A stretch of 64,000 bases of DNA from Novacetimonas maltaceti (GCF_002906255.1 NZ_POTC01000006.1:45302-109301); one strand, 5' to 3'. Numbered from the stretch's first letter, positions 53,222-62,675 are shown. Numbers and translations: made by a program. The notes: generated from the letters alone by a model not told the origin.

Positions 53222-54636
53222 GAATGTCCTTTCATCGGGGCGACGCCCGCCGCCGCGCGCAGGGCGTCGATGCGCGCACGGGCATGGTCGATGTCCGCGC
53301 GCTGCGCATCGTCCATCTGCCACAGCGGCACGAACGCGAAATCCAGCCGGGGATCGACCTCCCCCCACAGGTGCAGCTGCACCATGCGGAACATCCGCTC
53401 CAGCACCGGGGCGATGTGGGCCTCCTGAAATGCCGTGATCTCGTCATAGAAAACCCGGATTTCCCCATCCGACGACGCATTCAGCCCGGCCGGCTGGATC
53501 CCGAACAGCTTGACCAGCGGGATGCCGGGGATGGACGCCATGAACTCCTGCGACTGGGCCTGCAATTCGCTCAGCCCCGAAAGCGGGGTGGCGACGATGG
53601 CGAAATCCTCGTGCGTGCGGTCGATGACGAAGGTGCCGTGGTTCGACTGGTACGCATTCATCGCCTCCACCCGGCCCGTCAGGCTGTCGGTATCAACCTG
53701 CGCGGGACCGTCGTCCCCGTCACCCATCGCGCCGGCCATGTCGGTTTTCAGCACCTTGGTCGCAAAGTTGCTGACCAGGTCGGACACGGACTGGCGCGTG
53801 CGCAGGAAGTTGTGGACATAGGTGCGCAGCATCTGCGTCAGGCTGGGACCGCCGAAATTGAAGGCGGGCTTGAAAATGTCCGAGACCTCGAACGGCACCA
53901 TCGAAAACAGGCGGCTGGCGTCCACCAGCGTCCCCTGCACCCACCACGCGCGCGGGCGAAAGTAATCGGGCCGCAGCGGCATGTCGGCGTTATAGCTGTC
54001 GGGCGTGGTCCACAGTGGCTCCACATTCAGAAAACGCCTGATCGCGCCACGGGCGATGCCGTTCGGCCCGATCACCAGCGGCGTGCCCTGTCCCGCGCTG
54101 CTTAACGGCTGGCCCATGTCGGGCCACACATGCCCAAGGCCAAAGCCCAGCGCGTGGATCACCTGCCGGCGCAGCACCTCACGCACGCGCAGGCGGCGCA
54201 TCTCGGCACGCAACTGCGTCATACGCGACAGCAGCGCATCGTCCGGCGCGTCGGTTTCGGGCGTGGTGATGCGGATCCATTCGCGCGTGGCCTCACGCGC
54301 GATGACCTCGACCGGCTTGCGGAACTCCGCACGCTGCATCATCTGCGCCAGCAGGGGATAGCCGATAAAGCCCAGCGCATCGCCAAACGCGCCCCCGCCA
54401 TCGCCCAGGCCATCCCCGGCCCAGTCATGCACCCCCGACAGCGCCCGGTCCATCGCCAGCGCCCCCGCCCCGCGCACCCCCGGCGGCGGGACATAGGGCC
54501 GCAGCCCGTCCCGCGCATCGGGCAGCACGGCAGACGCCGCCCGGCCAAAGCGCGGCATCGCGTCCGCACGCGGCACGACACGCGGTTCACGCCGCACGCG
54601 GGGCGGCGTGGGCGCGCGGTGGAACCAGTGTTTCAT
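53218..54636 (-). CDS. Portal protein (DUF1073-like)
   Basis: A 472-residue phage portal. FIGYPLLAQMMQRAEFRKPV and EVIAREATREWIRITTP are the diagnostic DUF1073 blocks, and LVKLFGIQPAGLNASSDGEI the conserved late one. The ATG at 54636 is chosen over earlier in-frame codons that fall inside repeat A. AGGAAAA lies before it. It forms the packaging and connector ring. Confidence 0.87.
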   Translation of the reverse strand: MKHWFHRAPTPPRVRREPRVVPRADAMPRFGRAASAVLPDARDGLRPYVPPPGVRGAGALAMDRALSGVHDWAGDGLGDGGGAFGDALGFIGYPLLAQMMQRAEFRKPVEVIAREATREWIRITTPETDAPDDALLSRMTQLRAEMRRLRVREVLRRQVIHALGFGLGHVWPDMGQPLSSAGQGTPLVIGPNGIARGAIRRFLNVEPLWTTPDSYNADMPLRPDYFRPRAWWVQGTLVDASRLFSMVPFEVSDIFKPAFNFGGPSLTQMLRTYVHNFLRTRQSVSDLVSNFATKVLKTDMAGAMGDGDDGPAQVDTDSLTGRVEAMNAYQSNHGTFVIDRTHEDFAIVATPLSGLSELQAQSQEFMASIPGIPLVKLFGIQPAGLNASSDGEIRVFYDEITAFQEAHIAPVLERMFRMVQLHLWGEVDPRLDFAFVPLWQMDDAQRADIDHARARIDALRAAAGVAPMKGHS

Positions 54637-54676
54637 CGTGTTTTTTCCTGAACGTGTGGAGGCAGTCGACGTGTGC

Positions 54677-55075
54677 ACCATCCGGGCTCTGCCCGGACCC
54701 GGCAGGGATCGCGATCCCTGCACCCTGATTCGCTAAAACGTCATGGTTTCCAAAGGGTAATACCCTTTGGTGGGGGTTCGGGGGCAAAGCCCCTGAGGAC
54801 ATCGCCACCCGCAACACCCGGGCTCTGCCCGGACCCGGCAGGGATCACGATCCCTGCACCCTGATTCGTTTAAAAGTCATGGTTTCCAAAGGGCAATGCC
54901 CTTTGGTGGGGGTTCGGGGGCAAAGCCCCTGAGGACATCGCCACCCGCAACACCCGGGCGGCTTGCTCCGGACCCGGCAGGGATCACGATCCCTGCACCC
55001 TGATTCGCTAAAACGTCATGGTTTTCAAAGGGCAATGCCCTTTGGTGGGGGTTCGGGGGCAACGCCCCTGAGGGA
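54677..55075 (+). repeat. Repeat family A, three copies
   Basis: Plus-orientation copies from about 54677, 54816 and 54950. The second stems read GGGATCGCGATCCC, GGGATCACGATCCC and GGGATCACGATCCC in order. They lie between the large terminase and portal genes and fill the whole gap. Confidence 0.88.
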
Positions 55076-55081
55076 CGCTGT

Positions 55082-56296
55082 TCAGATCCCCCGCAACGCC
55101 GCCGCCGTAAAGGCGGGCATGCGCCGACGGTTGCGGATCACGCCGTCCAACGCATAACGCAACGCGTCGATCCCGTGGTCCCACCCATCGGCCAGCACCG
55201 GCAGCACGTCCCCCGTCAGGCGGTCCACGCGCCACGAATACATCCGCAGTTCCCGGGCGATATTCTCGCACCGCGGATGAACGCGGATGCGGCGGAAGGC
55301 ACGCAGGCGGGCGATGCCGTCCTGCACCGATCCGGGCCATTTCGCCGCCGCCGTGATGCGAAAGCCAAAGCGCGTGGCGAGGTAGCTGATCGTCTCCGGC
55401 CGGGACGCATCGGCACGCACGGGCCAGTCGCGCGATCCCGGCACCCGGTCGAACAGGGTGGCAAGCGCGTCCATCTCCACCCCCGTGGCAAACACCTCGT
55501 GGTCAACATGCAAGATGTCGTCGGCAATGAAACAGCGCACCATCACCGTCGGGTCCCGCGCAAAGCCCCAGTCCACGCCAAAATACAGCCGCGCATCCGG
55601 CGGGGTCGTAAACGCCGCGACCTCCACATGGCCGCCAAACACCACCGCGTCGCTGCGGGTGCGGCACTCGCCCTCCCACACATGGTCATAGGCATCGGGG
55701 TCGTGGCGCAGCATGCGGCGGCGCTCCGCGTCCAGTTCGGCGGGAAACCACGGGTTGTCGCGCCACCCCACCCGGCGCACGATCGCGTCCGGATCGTCGC
55801 GCAGGGCACACATCATCTGGTGCATCGGCGCGTCCTCGCGCTCCGGGTTATAGGTGAACCAGATTTCCGACCCCGGCGCGCGGATGGTCGGCAGAAGGAT
55901 GTCGAGGCTGGCGCGGCTGAGCGTCTGGGCTTCCTCCACCCAGCACAGGTCCACCTTCTCCGTTGACTTGATCGCCTCCACATTGCGGCCCAGCCCACGG
56001 AACAGGATTTCCGAACCGCACGTCGTTGTCATAAGGTTTTCACGGATGCGGAACCACGGCCCCAGCCCAAGTGCCGCGACCTGGTCCGACAGCAGCCGCC
56101 GCACCGAATCGGCCATGGAGCTGTGATATTCCCGGCAGCACAGGATGCGCATCGGGCGGGCGGCGGCCATGGCCACGATCACCCGCGCCACCGTCCAGCT
56201 CTTGCCGCTGCCGCGCCCGCCATACAGGATCTTGTACCGCGCGGGACGCAGGATGCCGGCGCAGGCGGGCGGGATTTCGACACGCACCACCGTCAT
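55082..56296 (-). CDS. Terminase large subunit
   Basis: A 404-residue packaging ATPase/nuclease. Walker A is GGRGSGKSW near residues 28-36, Walker B is VDLCWVEEAQ near 97-106. Motif GVDWGFARDPT opens the nuclease domain, and HGIDALRYALDG closes it. The ATG at 56296 overlaps the small terminase stop. Family is PBSX/terminase_3-type. Confidence 0.9.
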   Translation of the reverse strand: MTVVRVEIPPACAGILRPARYKILYGGRGSGKSWTVARVIVAMAAARPMRILCCREYHSSMADSVRRLLSDQVAALGLGPWFRIRENLMTTTCGSEILFRGLGRNVEAIKSTEKVDLCWVEEAQTLSRASLDILLPTIRAPGSEIWFTYNPEREDAPMHQMMCALRDDPDAIVRRVGWRDNPWFPAELDAERRRMLRHDPDAYDHVWEGECRTRSDAVVFGGHVEVAAFTTPPDARLYFGVDWGFARDPTVMVRCFIADDILHVDHEVFATGVEMDALATLFDRVPGSRDWPVRADASRPETISYLATRFGFRITAAAKWPGSVQDGIARLRAFRRIRVHPRCENIARELRMYSWRVDRLTGDVLPVLADGWDHGIDALRYALDGVIRNRRRMPAFTAAALRGI

Positions 56297-56568
56297 TCCC
56301 GCCCCTGCCCCTGCGCCACATCCGGCCGCAGCAGCGCGGGCGCGATCAGCAGCGTCGGCGCAACCGGCGCGGGGGGCGTGTCGGCGGCAGGGGCGGCGGC
56401 CTTGCCCCACCCCCGGTCCAGCATCTCCTTCAGCGCGGCAAGGCGTGTCGCCTCGCTCGACGCGTGGCATGCAAGGTCAAGCAGCGCCGCCACCACCACG
56501 TCACGATGGGTCCGCAGCACCGCCTCAAGCGACTGCTGCGGGGACGCACCCGCGCCGGGATCGGGCAT
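56293..56568 (-). CDS. Terminase small subunit-like protein
   Basis: A 91-residue protein upstream of and overlapping the large subunit gene. It is helical in the first 50 residues (VVVAALLDLACHASSEATRL) and Pro/Ala-rich at the end. Size and place fit a small terminase, though the usual HTH is not clear. Confidence 0.6.
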   Translation of the reverse strand: MPDPGAGASPQQSLEAVLRTHRDVVVAALLDLACHASSEATRLAALKEMLDRGWGKAAAPAADTPPAPVAPTLLIAPALLRPDVAQGQGRE

Positions 56569-56770
56569 GGGGGGCCTCCGTCATCATTTTTTCATGAAAG
56601 GGCGCAGGCCGGGCAATGGCCCGTCTTTTTGAAAAACGGGCGGCATCGCTGCAACTTCCGGGGGCTGCGCGGGCTGTCACGGCCCCGGGGCGCACCCCTG
56701 ACCGAGTAAGCGCACTATGTCGCGAAACCTGACATCCCTCAAGAAAAAAACATGCCGCAGGCCGCCCTGC

Positions 56771-56992
56771 TCAATCCCACTGGATCGCGGCGGCTTCGTG
56801 GATCATGACCCATTTCTGAAAATCACTGACCGTCTCGTAAATGATGCCGTCCGCGGGCTGCTGCGTGTCGGTCACGAACCCGACCCGCCCGATGCTGCAT
56901 TCCAGCACGATCCGCTTTTCCCTGCCCCGGAACAGCGGGGTCCAGATCTGGCCGCCACAGACATGGAAATGATGATGCTTCATGACCAGCAT
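56771..56992 (-). CDS. Small hypothetical protein near the terminase
   Basis: A 73-residue protein (MLVMKHHHFHVCGGQIWTPL at the start), with FVTDTQQPADGIIYETVSDF near the end. Base composition is less GC-rich than the late genes, as is the gap around it. A GGGAG site lies just upstream; the Met three codons later is an alternative start. No family was recognised. The flanks (56569-56770 and 56993-57449) hold no other supported gene, only a CCCGTTTTTC-type inverted repeat near 56630 and AT-rich DNA. Confidence 0.5.
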   Translation of the reverse strand: MLVMKHHHFHVCGGQIWTPLFRGREKRIVLECSIGRVGFVTDTQQPADGIIYETVSDFQKWVMIHEAAAIQWD

Positions 56993-57449
56993 ATCTCCCG
57001 CACTCGCCTGAAAAATGAATTGCATCCATATGGATAAATAAAGGTTAACGCATGAAAATAATCCGGCCATCCCGCCGGGTCCCGGTCGAATATTCGTGAC
57101 CGCAATCTCCCCACCCCCATAATGGAGGCATCATATATGTGTCATTTCAAATATGAACATTGACCATATACCATCCCCGAAAGGCCGGCCCGCATAAAAA
57201 TGCCGCAGATTTCGTTTCTTTTCTTCATAGATGTATCATGAATGCGCATTTTTATGATCCAATACTCAATTTCAAACAGAAATTATCCTATTTCCCGCTG
57301 TTTATGTTTTGCAACACAAATGTCAAGCCTTCCGCCCGCTGCCCGTCACGTGGCGCACAGGTGCAACGCAGTGGGGGTCCGTTCCGTTGGGGCTGCACTT
57401 ATTGTAACCTGCATGCGCGAGACTGACGCCAGAACGGACAAGGACACCC

Positions 57450-58019
57450 ATGAGCAGCCCCCTTCCCGATCATGCCGAAACCGTTGCCCGGATTGGGGAA
57501 CTGTTCCGCACCCACGGATATGCCGGCACGTCGCTGTCGCAGATCACCCAGGCCACCGGCAAGGGCAAGGGAAGCCTGTACCACTTCTTCCCCGGCGGGA
57601 AGCAGGACATGGCCGAACAGGTCCTGGCGCAGGTGGAGGGCTGGTTCGGCGCCAACGTGTTCGAGGTGCTTGACACCGCCCCCCCGCACGAGGCCGTCGC
57701 ACGCATGTTCGCCGCCGTGACGCAGTGGTATCGCGCGGGGCGGCGCGGCAGCCTGTTCGCCGCCTTCACGCAGGAGGCCGCGACCCGCGCGCTGTTCGCC
57801 CGCCGCATCGAGGTGTTCTTCCGCCGCTGGGTTGTCGCCCTGCGCAACATGCTGCGCCGCGCGGGCGTGACCGGGGGGCAGGCGACCTACCTGGCCGAAG
57901 ACACCATCGCCGCCATCCATGGCGCGCTGATGCTGGCGCAGGGGCTGGACACGCCGCGCCTGTTCGGCCGCATGATGGACCGTGCGCAGCACACGCTGCG
58001 CGCCGCCCTGCCGCAATAG
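57450..58019 (+). CDS. TetR-family transcriptional regulator
   Basis: A 189-residue repressor. The N-terminal HTH is clear: ELFRTHGYAGTSLSQITQAT then GKGKGSLYHFFPGGKQDM. The C-terminal part resembles YxaF/AcrR-like ligand domains (AFTQEAATRALFARRIEVFF). It is flanked by phage genes but looks like a host-type regulator. It might be cargo or a sign that the region right of the late genes was rearranged. Its targets are unknown. An AT-rich 400-base leader precedes it. Confidence 0.85.
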   Translation: MSSPLPDHAETVARIGELFRTHGYAGTSLSQITQATGKGKGSLYHFFPGGKQDMAEQVLAQVEGWFGANVFEVLDTAPPHEAVARMFAAVTQWYRAGRRGSLFAAFTQEAATRALFARRIEVFFRRWVVALRNMLRRAGVTGGQATYLAEDTIAAIHGALMLAQGLDTPRLFGRMMDRAQHTLRAALPQ

Positions 58020-58097
58020 GGGCAGGCACCCTTTTCCACAGATTCTGGGGAAGGATTCACGCACAATCCTGTGGATAACGGCTCAGTACCGCCTGAA

Positions 58098-58409
58098 TCA
58101 CGGGGGAGCCTCCCCTTCACACAGGCGCAGGTCGCGCGCGGCGTCGGCCGCATCGGCGGCACGGTCCTGCGCCGCCGCGTGCGCGCGCTGCGCCACCTCG
58201 TCCTCCACCCGCGCCAGCGCCAGTCGCAGGGTGTCGCACTCATCCTCCAGATAGCCCAGAAGGTCCGCGCCGTCATACGTACCCTCGAACCGGGTGGCCG
58301 AAAGCTCCGCCCGGATCTGCCCCAGACGCGCCAGACGCGCCTTCAACTGCGCCTCATACCGCACCGCCCAGTCCGGATAATCCGCACATATCGCCGCATC
58401 CCACCGCAT
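58098..58409 (-). CDS. Hypothetical helical protein
   Basis: A 103-residue protein (MRWDAAICADYPDWAVRYEA at the start) with a long charged helix (LLGYLEDECDTLRLALARVE). It lies opposite to the TetR gene, just past it. The shape suggests a small adaptor or a phage accessory protein. No family was recognised. Confidence 0.5.
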   Translation of the reverse strand: MRWDAAICADYPDWAVRYEAQLKARLARLGQIRAELSATRFEGTYDGADLLGYLEDECDTLRLALARVEDEVAQRAHAAAQDRAADAADAARDLRLCEGEAPP

Positions 58410-58497
58410 GGCCGCTCCTCCCGCCTGTCTGTCATGCAGCCTTATTGTGCGACTTTTATGCACAAAGGCGCAAGGTGAAAGGCCATCGCCGCACGCA

Positions 58498-58890
58498 CCA
58501 TCCGGGCGCTGCCCGGACCCGGCAGGGATCTCGATCCCTGCACCCTGATTCGTTCAGAAGTCCCGGTTTCCAAAGGGTAATACCCTTTGGTGGGGGTTCG
58601 GGGGCAACGCCCCTGAGACTGTCGCCGCACGCACCATCCGGGCGCTGCCCGGACCCGGCAGGGAGCGCGCTCCCTGCACCCTGATTCGTTCAGAAGTCCC
58701 GGTTTCCAAAGGGCAATGCCCTTTGGTGGGGGTTCGGGGGCAAAGCCCCTGAGACTGTCGCCGTACGCACCACCCGGGCGCTGCCCGGACCCGGCAGGGA
58801 GCGCGCTCCCTGCACCCTGATTCGTTTAAAAGTCCCGGTTTCCAAAGGGCAATGCCCTTTGGTGGGGGTTCGGGGGCAAAGCCCCTGAGA
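58498..58890 (+). repeat. Repeat family A, three copies
   Basis: Plus-orientation copies from about 58498, 58635 and 58774. Second stems read GGGATCTCGATCCC, GGGAGCGCGCTCCC and GGGAGCGCGCTCCC. The first stem is CCGGGCGCTGCCCGG in all three. They fill the gap before the rightward early-type genes. Confidence 0.88.
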
Positions 58891-58956
58891 CTGTCGCCCG
58901 CCCATGTGCGAAAATTTCGCTTGCATTTCGTACACATTTATCGCACATCCGTTTGT

Positions 58957-59316
58957 ATGAAAAACATGCACACAAAGCCGGATGAAGGTCCGGCCCCCCA
59001 CACCCGGCCTGCGGCAGTGCGTCCGGGCGTGGTCCGTCGCACGCGTCCGCCGCGCATTGACTGGTCGCGGCTGGACCCGGAAGTCGCGCGCCTGCGGGCG
59101 AGCGGCCTGAGCAACCGGGAGACGGCGCGGCGGCTGAAGCTGAACGTCAAGACGATGGAGACCCGGCTGCGGCACCTGCGCCTGCACCGTGCGGCGGGGC
59201 ATGCGACCCTGCGCGCGGACGAGGTACGGCGCACCTGCCTGAACTGTGACGCGCCGTTCATTGCGGACGGGCGTTTCCTGCGCCTGTGCCCGGCGTGCCG
59301 GACGATGTTTGGATGA
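58957..59316 (+). CDS. HTH and zinc-ribbon DNA-binding protein of the prophage
   Basis: A 119-residue basic protein. A LuxR/sigma-70 region 4-like HTH is seen in LRASGLSNRETARRLKLNVK. A C-terminal zinc ribbon has CLNC and CPAC pairs about 15 residues apart. It is the first of four rightward phage genes and is a likely regulator of early or late transcription. The ATG at 58957 has no obvious ribosome site; AT-rich DNA lies upstream. Confidence 0.65.
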   Translation: MKNMHTKPDEGPAPHTRPAAVRPGVVRRTRPPRIDWSRLDPEVARLRASGLSNRETARRLKLNVKTMETRLRHLRLHRAAGHATLRADEVRRTCLNCDAPFIADGRFLRLCPACRTMFG

Positions 59317-60146
59317 GCGGCCATCCCGACCATCCCCCCGGCCCGTGCGCCGATGCGCCCGCGCCGCTGTCGCCGCCGGAATGCGACCTGCGCGGGTATG
59401 ACTTCATGCCCCTGTTCGGGCACCGGCTGTTCTGCGGGCGGATGTATACCCACTGCACCGATGCGGAGTTCCGCGCGGCGCTGCGGCTGTGGTGGGCGGC
59501 ATGGAACCAGGTCCCGGCGGGCAGCCTGCCGATGGACGATCGCGCGCTGGCGACGCTGGCGGATTTCGGGCGTGACGTGCGGGCGTGGCGGCGGGTGCGC
59601 GCGCGGGCGCTGGACGGGTTTGTCGCCTGTTCGGACGGGCGTCTGTACCATCCGTTACTCTCGCGTGAGGCCGTGCGCGCCCATGTCGGCCGCCTCCGGG
59701 CGCAGCGCCGCCGCAATGACGATGCCGAACGCCTGCGCCGCTGGCGTGATGCGCGCGCCGATACGGCGGCGGACATGCCCGCGAAACGCGTTTCACCCGG
59801 CGTGGACAGCAACAGTGAGAGCGAGAGTCACCCCACCGCCGCGCGCCACGCGGCGCGTCCGCCGGCATCCGGCGCGCGGGACGTGGCGGGGATGATCGCA
59901 CGCACGGGCGACCTGACCGGGCGCGGCACGCGGCAGGCGCGCGCACTGGTGGGACAATGGCTGAAGATGGCGGGGGATGATGCGGTGCTGCTTGATGGGG
60001 TGCTGCACGATGCGCTGGCATTGCGCCCGGCGTACCCGGTGGCGTGGGTGCGGGCCTCCCTGCACCAGCGCACCGACGGCGATGGCACGGCGCGCGCCAC
60101 GCACCTTGCGGCGTGGGACGTGATCCCGAACCTGCGGGGGGTCTGA
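59313..60146 (+). CDS. DUF1376-domain phage replication-type protein
   Basis: A 277-residue protein starting at the ATGA overlap with the HTH gene. The first 110 residues carry the DUF1376 pattern: YDFMPLFGHRLFCGRMYTHC, FRAALRLWWAAWNQVPAGSL, and ALDGFVACSDGRLYHPLLS. Such proteins accompany phage replication genes and are probably DNA-binding. The rest has an Arg-rich linker and a helical C-terminus. Confidence 0.78.
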   Translation: MSGHPDHPPGPCADAPAPLSPPECDLRGYDFMPLFGHRLFCGRMYTHCTDAEFRAALRLWWAAWNQVPAGSLPMDDRALATLADFGRDVRAWRRVRARALDGFVACSDGRLYHPLLSREAVRAHVGRLRAQRRRNDDAERLRRWRDARADTAADMPAKRVSPGVDSNSESESHPTAARHAARPPASGARDVAGMIARTGDLTGRGTRQARALVGQWLKMAGDDAVLLDGVLHDALALRPAYPVAWVRASLHQRTDGDGTARATHLAAWDVIPNLRGV

Positions 60147-60149
60147 ACG

Positions 60150-60659
60150 ATGCACGACATGACCGGCCCGCACATCCACGCCCCCGCCACCGTGCCCGAC
60201 GGGTGCACGTGGCGTCCGGCGACGGGCGATGTCGGCGGACTGCTGGCGGCGGCGCGCGCGGGCATGGCCATCCTGCCGCGCGACCTGACGCCCGCGCGCC
60301 TGCACGCCCTGCGCACGCAGATGGCCCATGCCGACATCGCCGCGCGCCCCGCCCCGCCGGTGGTCATTGCCGCGTGGCTGAAGAAGCTCGCCCCGCTGGT
60401 CAGCAACCCGCCCCCGCCCGCGCAGGTCGTGGGACAGGCCGCCGCCATTGCCGAGGTCTGCGCCGACATCCCCCTTGGCGCATGGACGCCCGCCACCCGC
60501 ATGGCCTGGTGCCGACAGCCGCCCCGCAACGGATACCCCGCCGGCGCACGCTGGCCCGCGCCCGGCGAACTGCACGCCGTGCTGTACCCGACGGCACAAC
60601 GCATCCGTGCGGAGCAGCATCAGCTGCGGCGGTTGCTGGCATTGCGGGAAAGGGGGTGA
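60150..60659 (+). CDS. Hypothetical prophage protein
   Basis: A 169-residue protein beginning 4 bases after the DUF1376 gene. Its middle has VVIAAWLKKLAPLVSNPPPP and its C-terminus ARWPAPGELHAVLYPTAQRI. Helical content and location suggest a role with the replication-type protein, for example helicase loading. This is inference. Confidence 0.6.
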   Translation: MHDMTGPHIHAPATVPDGCTWRPATGDVGGLLAAARAGMAILPRDLTPARLHALRTQMAHADIAARPAPPVVIAAWLKKLAPLVSNPPPPAQVVGQAAAIAEVCADIPLGAWTPATRMAWCRQPPRNGYPAGARWPAPGELHAVLYPTAQRIRAEQHQLRRLLALRERG

Positions 60660-60666
60660 GGACCGT

Positions 60667-60930
60667 GCCTCAGGGGCTTTGCCCCCGAACCCCCACCAAA
60701 GGGCATTGCCCTTTGGAAACCATGACTTTTAACGAATCAGGGTGCAGGGAGCACGCTCCCTGCCGGGTCCGGGCAGCGCCAGGGTGTTACATGCGACGAC
60801 TGCTCCTCAGGGGCTTTGCCCCCGAACCCCCACCAAAGGGTATTACCCTTTGGAAACCAGGACTTTTAGTGAATCAGGGTGCAGGGATCGCGATCCCTGC
60901 CGGGTCCGGGCGGAGCCCGGGTGTTTCATA
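60667..60930 (-). repeat. Repeat family A, two copies
   Basis: Minus-orientation copies from about 60667 and 60807. Second stems are GGGAGCACGCTCCC and GGGATCGCGATCCC. They separate the hypothetical protein gene from the 60984 gene. Confidence 0.88.
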
Positions 60931-60983
60931 CCACCACTTCCTCAACATCCTTGTGCCATAATGTCTTTTCAGGAGTATCCCAC

Positions 60984-61475
60984 ATGCCCCGCCTTCATTC
61001 CCCTGCCTCCCCACGTACCGACATGGGCGCACCCGGCCCGGCCGCACGGGCGCGGGAGGTCGTGTCGGACATGGTCGTCACCACGCCGCGCACCCCGGCG
61101 CAGGCGGTGCGCCGGGTGCGGTGCGAGTGCATGCTCGACCGATTGTTCCACCGCACCAACAGCGCCATCGATCCCGCGCAGTATCGGGCGGGCCTGCGCT
61201 TTCGCGCCCTGTGGGCACGCGCGGCGCGGCAGACGCCATTGACACAGTCCTATCGCCCCACCACGGGGGCCGCGCGTGGCCCGGCAGGCGGGCATGACCC
61301 GGTGACGTGGGCGGTGCTGGAACTGAACGATGCCCTGTCGTGCCTGAGTGCGCCGCAACGCCGCGCCGTCATCGCCACATGCGGCATGGACGAACCGGTC
61401 GGCCTGCGCACGCGCACGCTGCGTGCGGGGCTGAGTGCGCTGGACACGTTCTGGCGCAGGGCCGCGCATCAATGA
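60984..61475 (+). CDS. Prophage protein, possible late regulator
   Basis: A 163-residue protein with AGGAG before its ATG. The C-terminal region (LNDALSCLSAPQRRAVIATC, then GMDEPVGLRTRTLRAGLSAL) has a sigma-like helical pattern seen in small phage regulators or antitermination-type proteins at the end of the early operon. It is the last phage-like gene to the right. Function is inferred. Confidence 0.55.
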   Translation: MPRLHSPASPRTDMGAPGPAARAREVVSDMVVTTPRTPAQAVRRVRCECMLDRLFHRTNSAIDPAQYRAGLRFRALWARAARQTPLTQSYRPTTGAARGPAGGHDPVTWAVLELNDALSCLSAPQRRAVIATCGMDEPVGLRTRTLRAGLSALDTFWRRAAHQ

Positions 61476-61578
61476 CAACCGCCAGATAACGGGACACCTG
61501 AATACAGGCTCCGGCAACGCGGCATATTAAAGATGGCTCAACCGCATATTTTTTCCCCGCCATGGGTTTCCAGCGATA

Positions 61579-61651
61579 TGAAACATTATATAATGATATG
61601 ATACATCTATGTTAATTATATTTACAGCAACAAGCTGGAACGACGCAGGAT
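61579..61651 (+). promoter_or_regulatory. AT-rich leader shared by two paralogues
   Basis: The block GATATGAAACATTATATAAT at 61575-61594 recurs almost exactly as ATATGAAACATTCTATAATA before the third paralogue (63680-63700). It contains a TATAAT-like -10. TTTACAGCAACAAGC also recurs as ATTACAGCAATCAGC. This suggests a duplicated promoter unit. Confidence 0.5.
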
Positions 61652-62332
61652 ATGATCAATATTACTCTTTCACACGGAACACCTATGTGGCTCTATGGTG
61701 TCCATGGCACGGTATCGGATGTCAAGAAATGGTCGGAAACCCATGTCTCGGCCTCGTCCACCTCGGACAATAACAATCACCAACTATCGGTCAACAGCAC
61801 CGTAGAGGATGCCGGTGAATTCTGGGTCACCACCGCGGGTGGACGCCAGGAAATCATCAAGGAACCACTTGCAGTCCGCGAAAGTCAGGAAGTCACCATG
61901 GTCTGGGGGAACCTCCAGAACATTTCCAGCGGAAATTACATCCTGTTCCGCAATTATACCACCGGCAGGGACACGTCCTTTACCGGCAGGCTGGGGAGCG
62001 CCAATACGCCGCTGTTCCAGGCCTTTGCAGAGCCTGAAATATCCGCCTACCGCAAAAAATTCCGGTTTCTGATCCTTATGCTGGTGATTACGATTACGGT
62101 GCTCATACTGCTTTCGATGAACAATAGTGATGGCGCCCCCCATTCGTTCGCGGGGCATGTAGTGGGGACTGTAATCATCATGCTTGTTCCTTTGGTCATC
62201 CTTGCGTTGATCGTCACCGCGATCAAGTTTAACAAGACCAAGAAGCGATTGCTACAGCAGCTCCGAACCGAACTGGCGACCGTCAGTCGCTCCGCCCTGG
62301 CGAACCCTGCTTTCATGCGCGATGTCAGCTAA
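61652..62332 (+). CDS. Two-helix membrane protein with N-terminal beta domain (paralogue 1, intact)
   Basis: A 226-residue protein. Residues 1-125 are beta-rich and soluble (INITLSHGTPMWLYGVHGTV; VTMVWGNLQNISSGNYILF). Two transmembrane helices lie near 136-154 (FLILMLVITITVLILLSM) and 170-192 (VGTVIIMLVPLVILALIVTA). A short basic-to-polar tail follows. Base composition is clearly less GC-rich than its neighbours, suggesting transfer. Two related copies, both damaged, lie downstream. No function is recognised; a link to the type VII-like locus is only a guess. Confidence 0.7.
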   Translation: MINITLSHGTPMWLYGVHGTVSDVKKWSETHVSASSTSDNNNHQLSVNSTVEDAGEFWVTTAGGRQEIIKEPLAVRESQEVTMVWGNLQNISSGNYILFRNYTTGRDTSFTGRLGSANTPLFQAFAEPEISAYRKKFRFLILMLVITITVLILLSMNNSDGAPHSFAGHVVGTVIIMLVPLVILALIVTAIKFNKTKKRLLQQLRTELATVSRSALANPAFMRDVS

Positions 62333-62520
62333 CGCCGTAACGATGCGGCCATCGCGCTGCTGAATACTTATGCAACGAAGGCATAGCGTGACCGGTCCCG
62401 CCAACAACGATCCGCCACCATCGTGCCGGAACCTGCCATGGGGCGCAAAAACGCGGCGCCCCATCATCCGCTTTCGCCCCTGAATGCCGGGCCACCGACG
62501 CATGACCCATCCGGGTCTGT

Positions 62521-62588
62521 TTTAAAAATCATGGTTTCCAAAGGGTAATACCCTTTGGTGGGGGGCTCGGGGGCAAGGCCCCTGAGGA
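62521..62588 (+). repeat. Repeat family A, partial copy
   Basis: Only the CAAAGGGTAATACCCTTTG and GGGGGCAAGGCCCC hairpins remain. It lies where the N-terminal half of paralogue 2 would be expected, so its insertion or a nearby rearrangement may have caused the loss. The stretch 62333-62520 holds nothing recognisable. Confidence 0.8.
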
Positions 62589-62675
62589 CACGGGCAGGGA
62601 TTTTCGCGGCGTGCGAACCATCCCGTTACTGTCGCGATTACAGCAGACAGCCTGCGCCCCGCCCGCCTTGCGCCT

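Larger units (their letters stand above)
34050..61475. mobile_element. Contractile-tail (myovirus-type) prophage, possibly defective
   Basis: Late genes run leftward from small terminase (56568) to lysis genes (34050), and a short group of early-type genes runs rightward (58957-61475). Head genes (DUF1073-like portal, DUF2213, DUF2184, DUF4054), sheath, baseplate J and gp138-like spike identify a contractile-tail phage. No integrase, excisionase or CI repressor was found, and no direct-repeat att sites could be defined. The limits given are therefore the outermost phage-like genes. A TetR gene and several palindromic repeats interrupt it. Confidence 0.85.

Noticed and set aside
56717..57037. 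Plus-strand open frame near the terminase
   Set aside because: It is antisense to a minus-strand frame with more protein-like composition and a GGGAG site; only one is likely real.
57450..58019. TetR gene as the prophage repressor
   Set aside because: TetR-type proteins rarely serve as lysogeny repressors, and no paired operator sites or divergent early promoter were seen.
25421..60930. Family A blocks as CRISPR arrays
   Set aside because: Units are contiguous hairpins with no unique spacers of constant length and no cas genes nearby.
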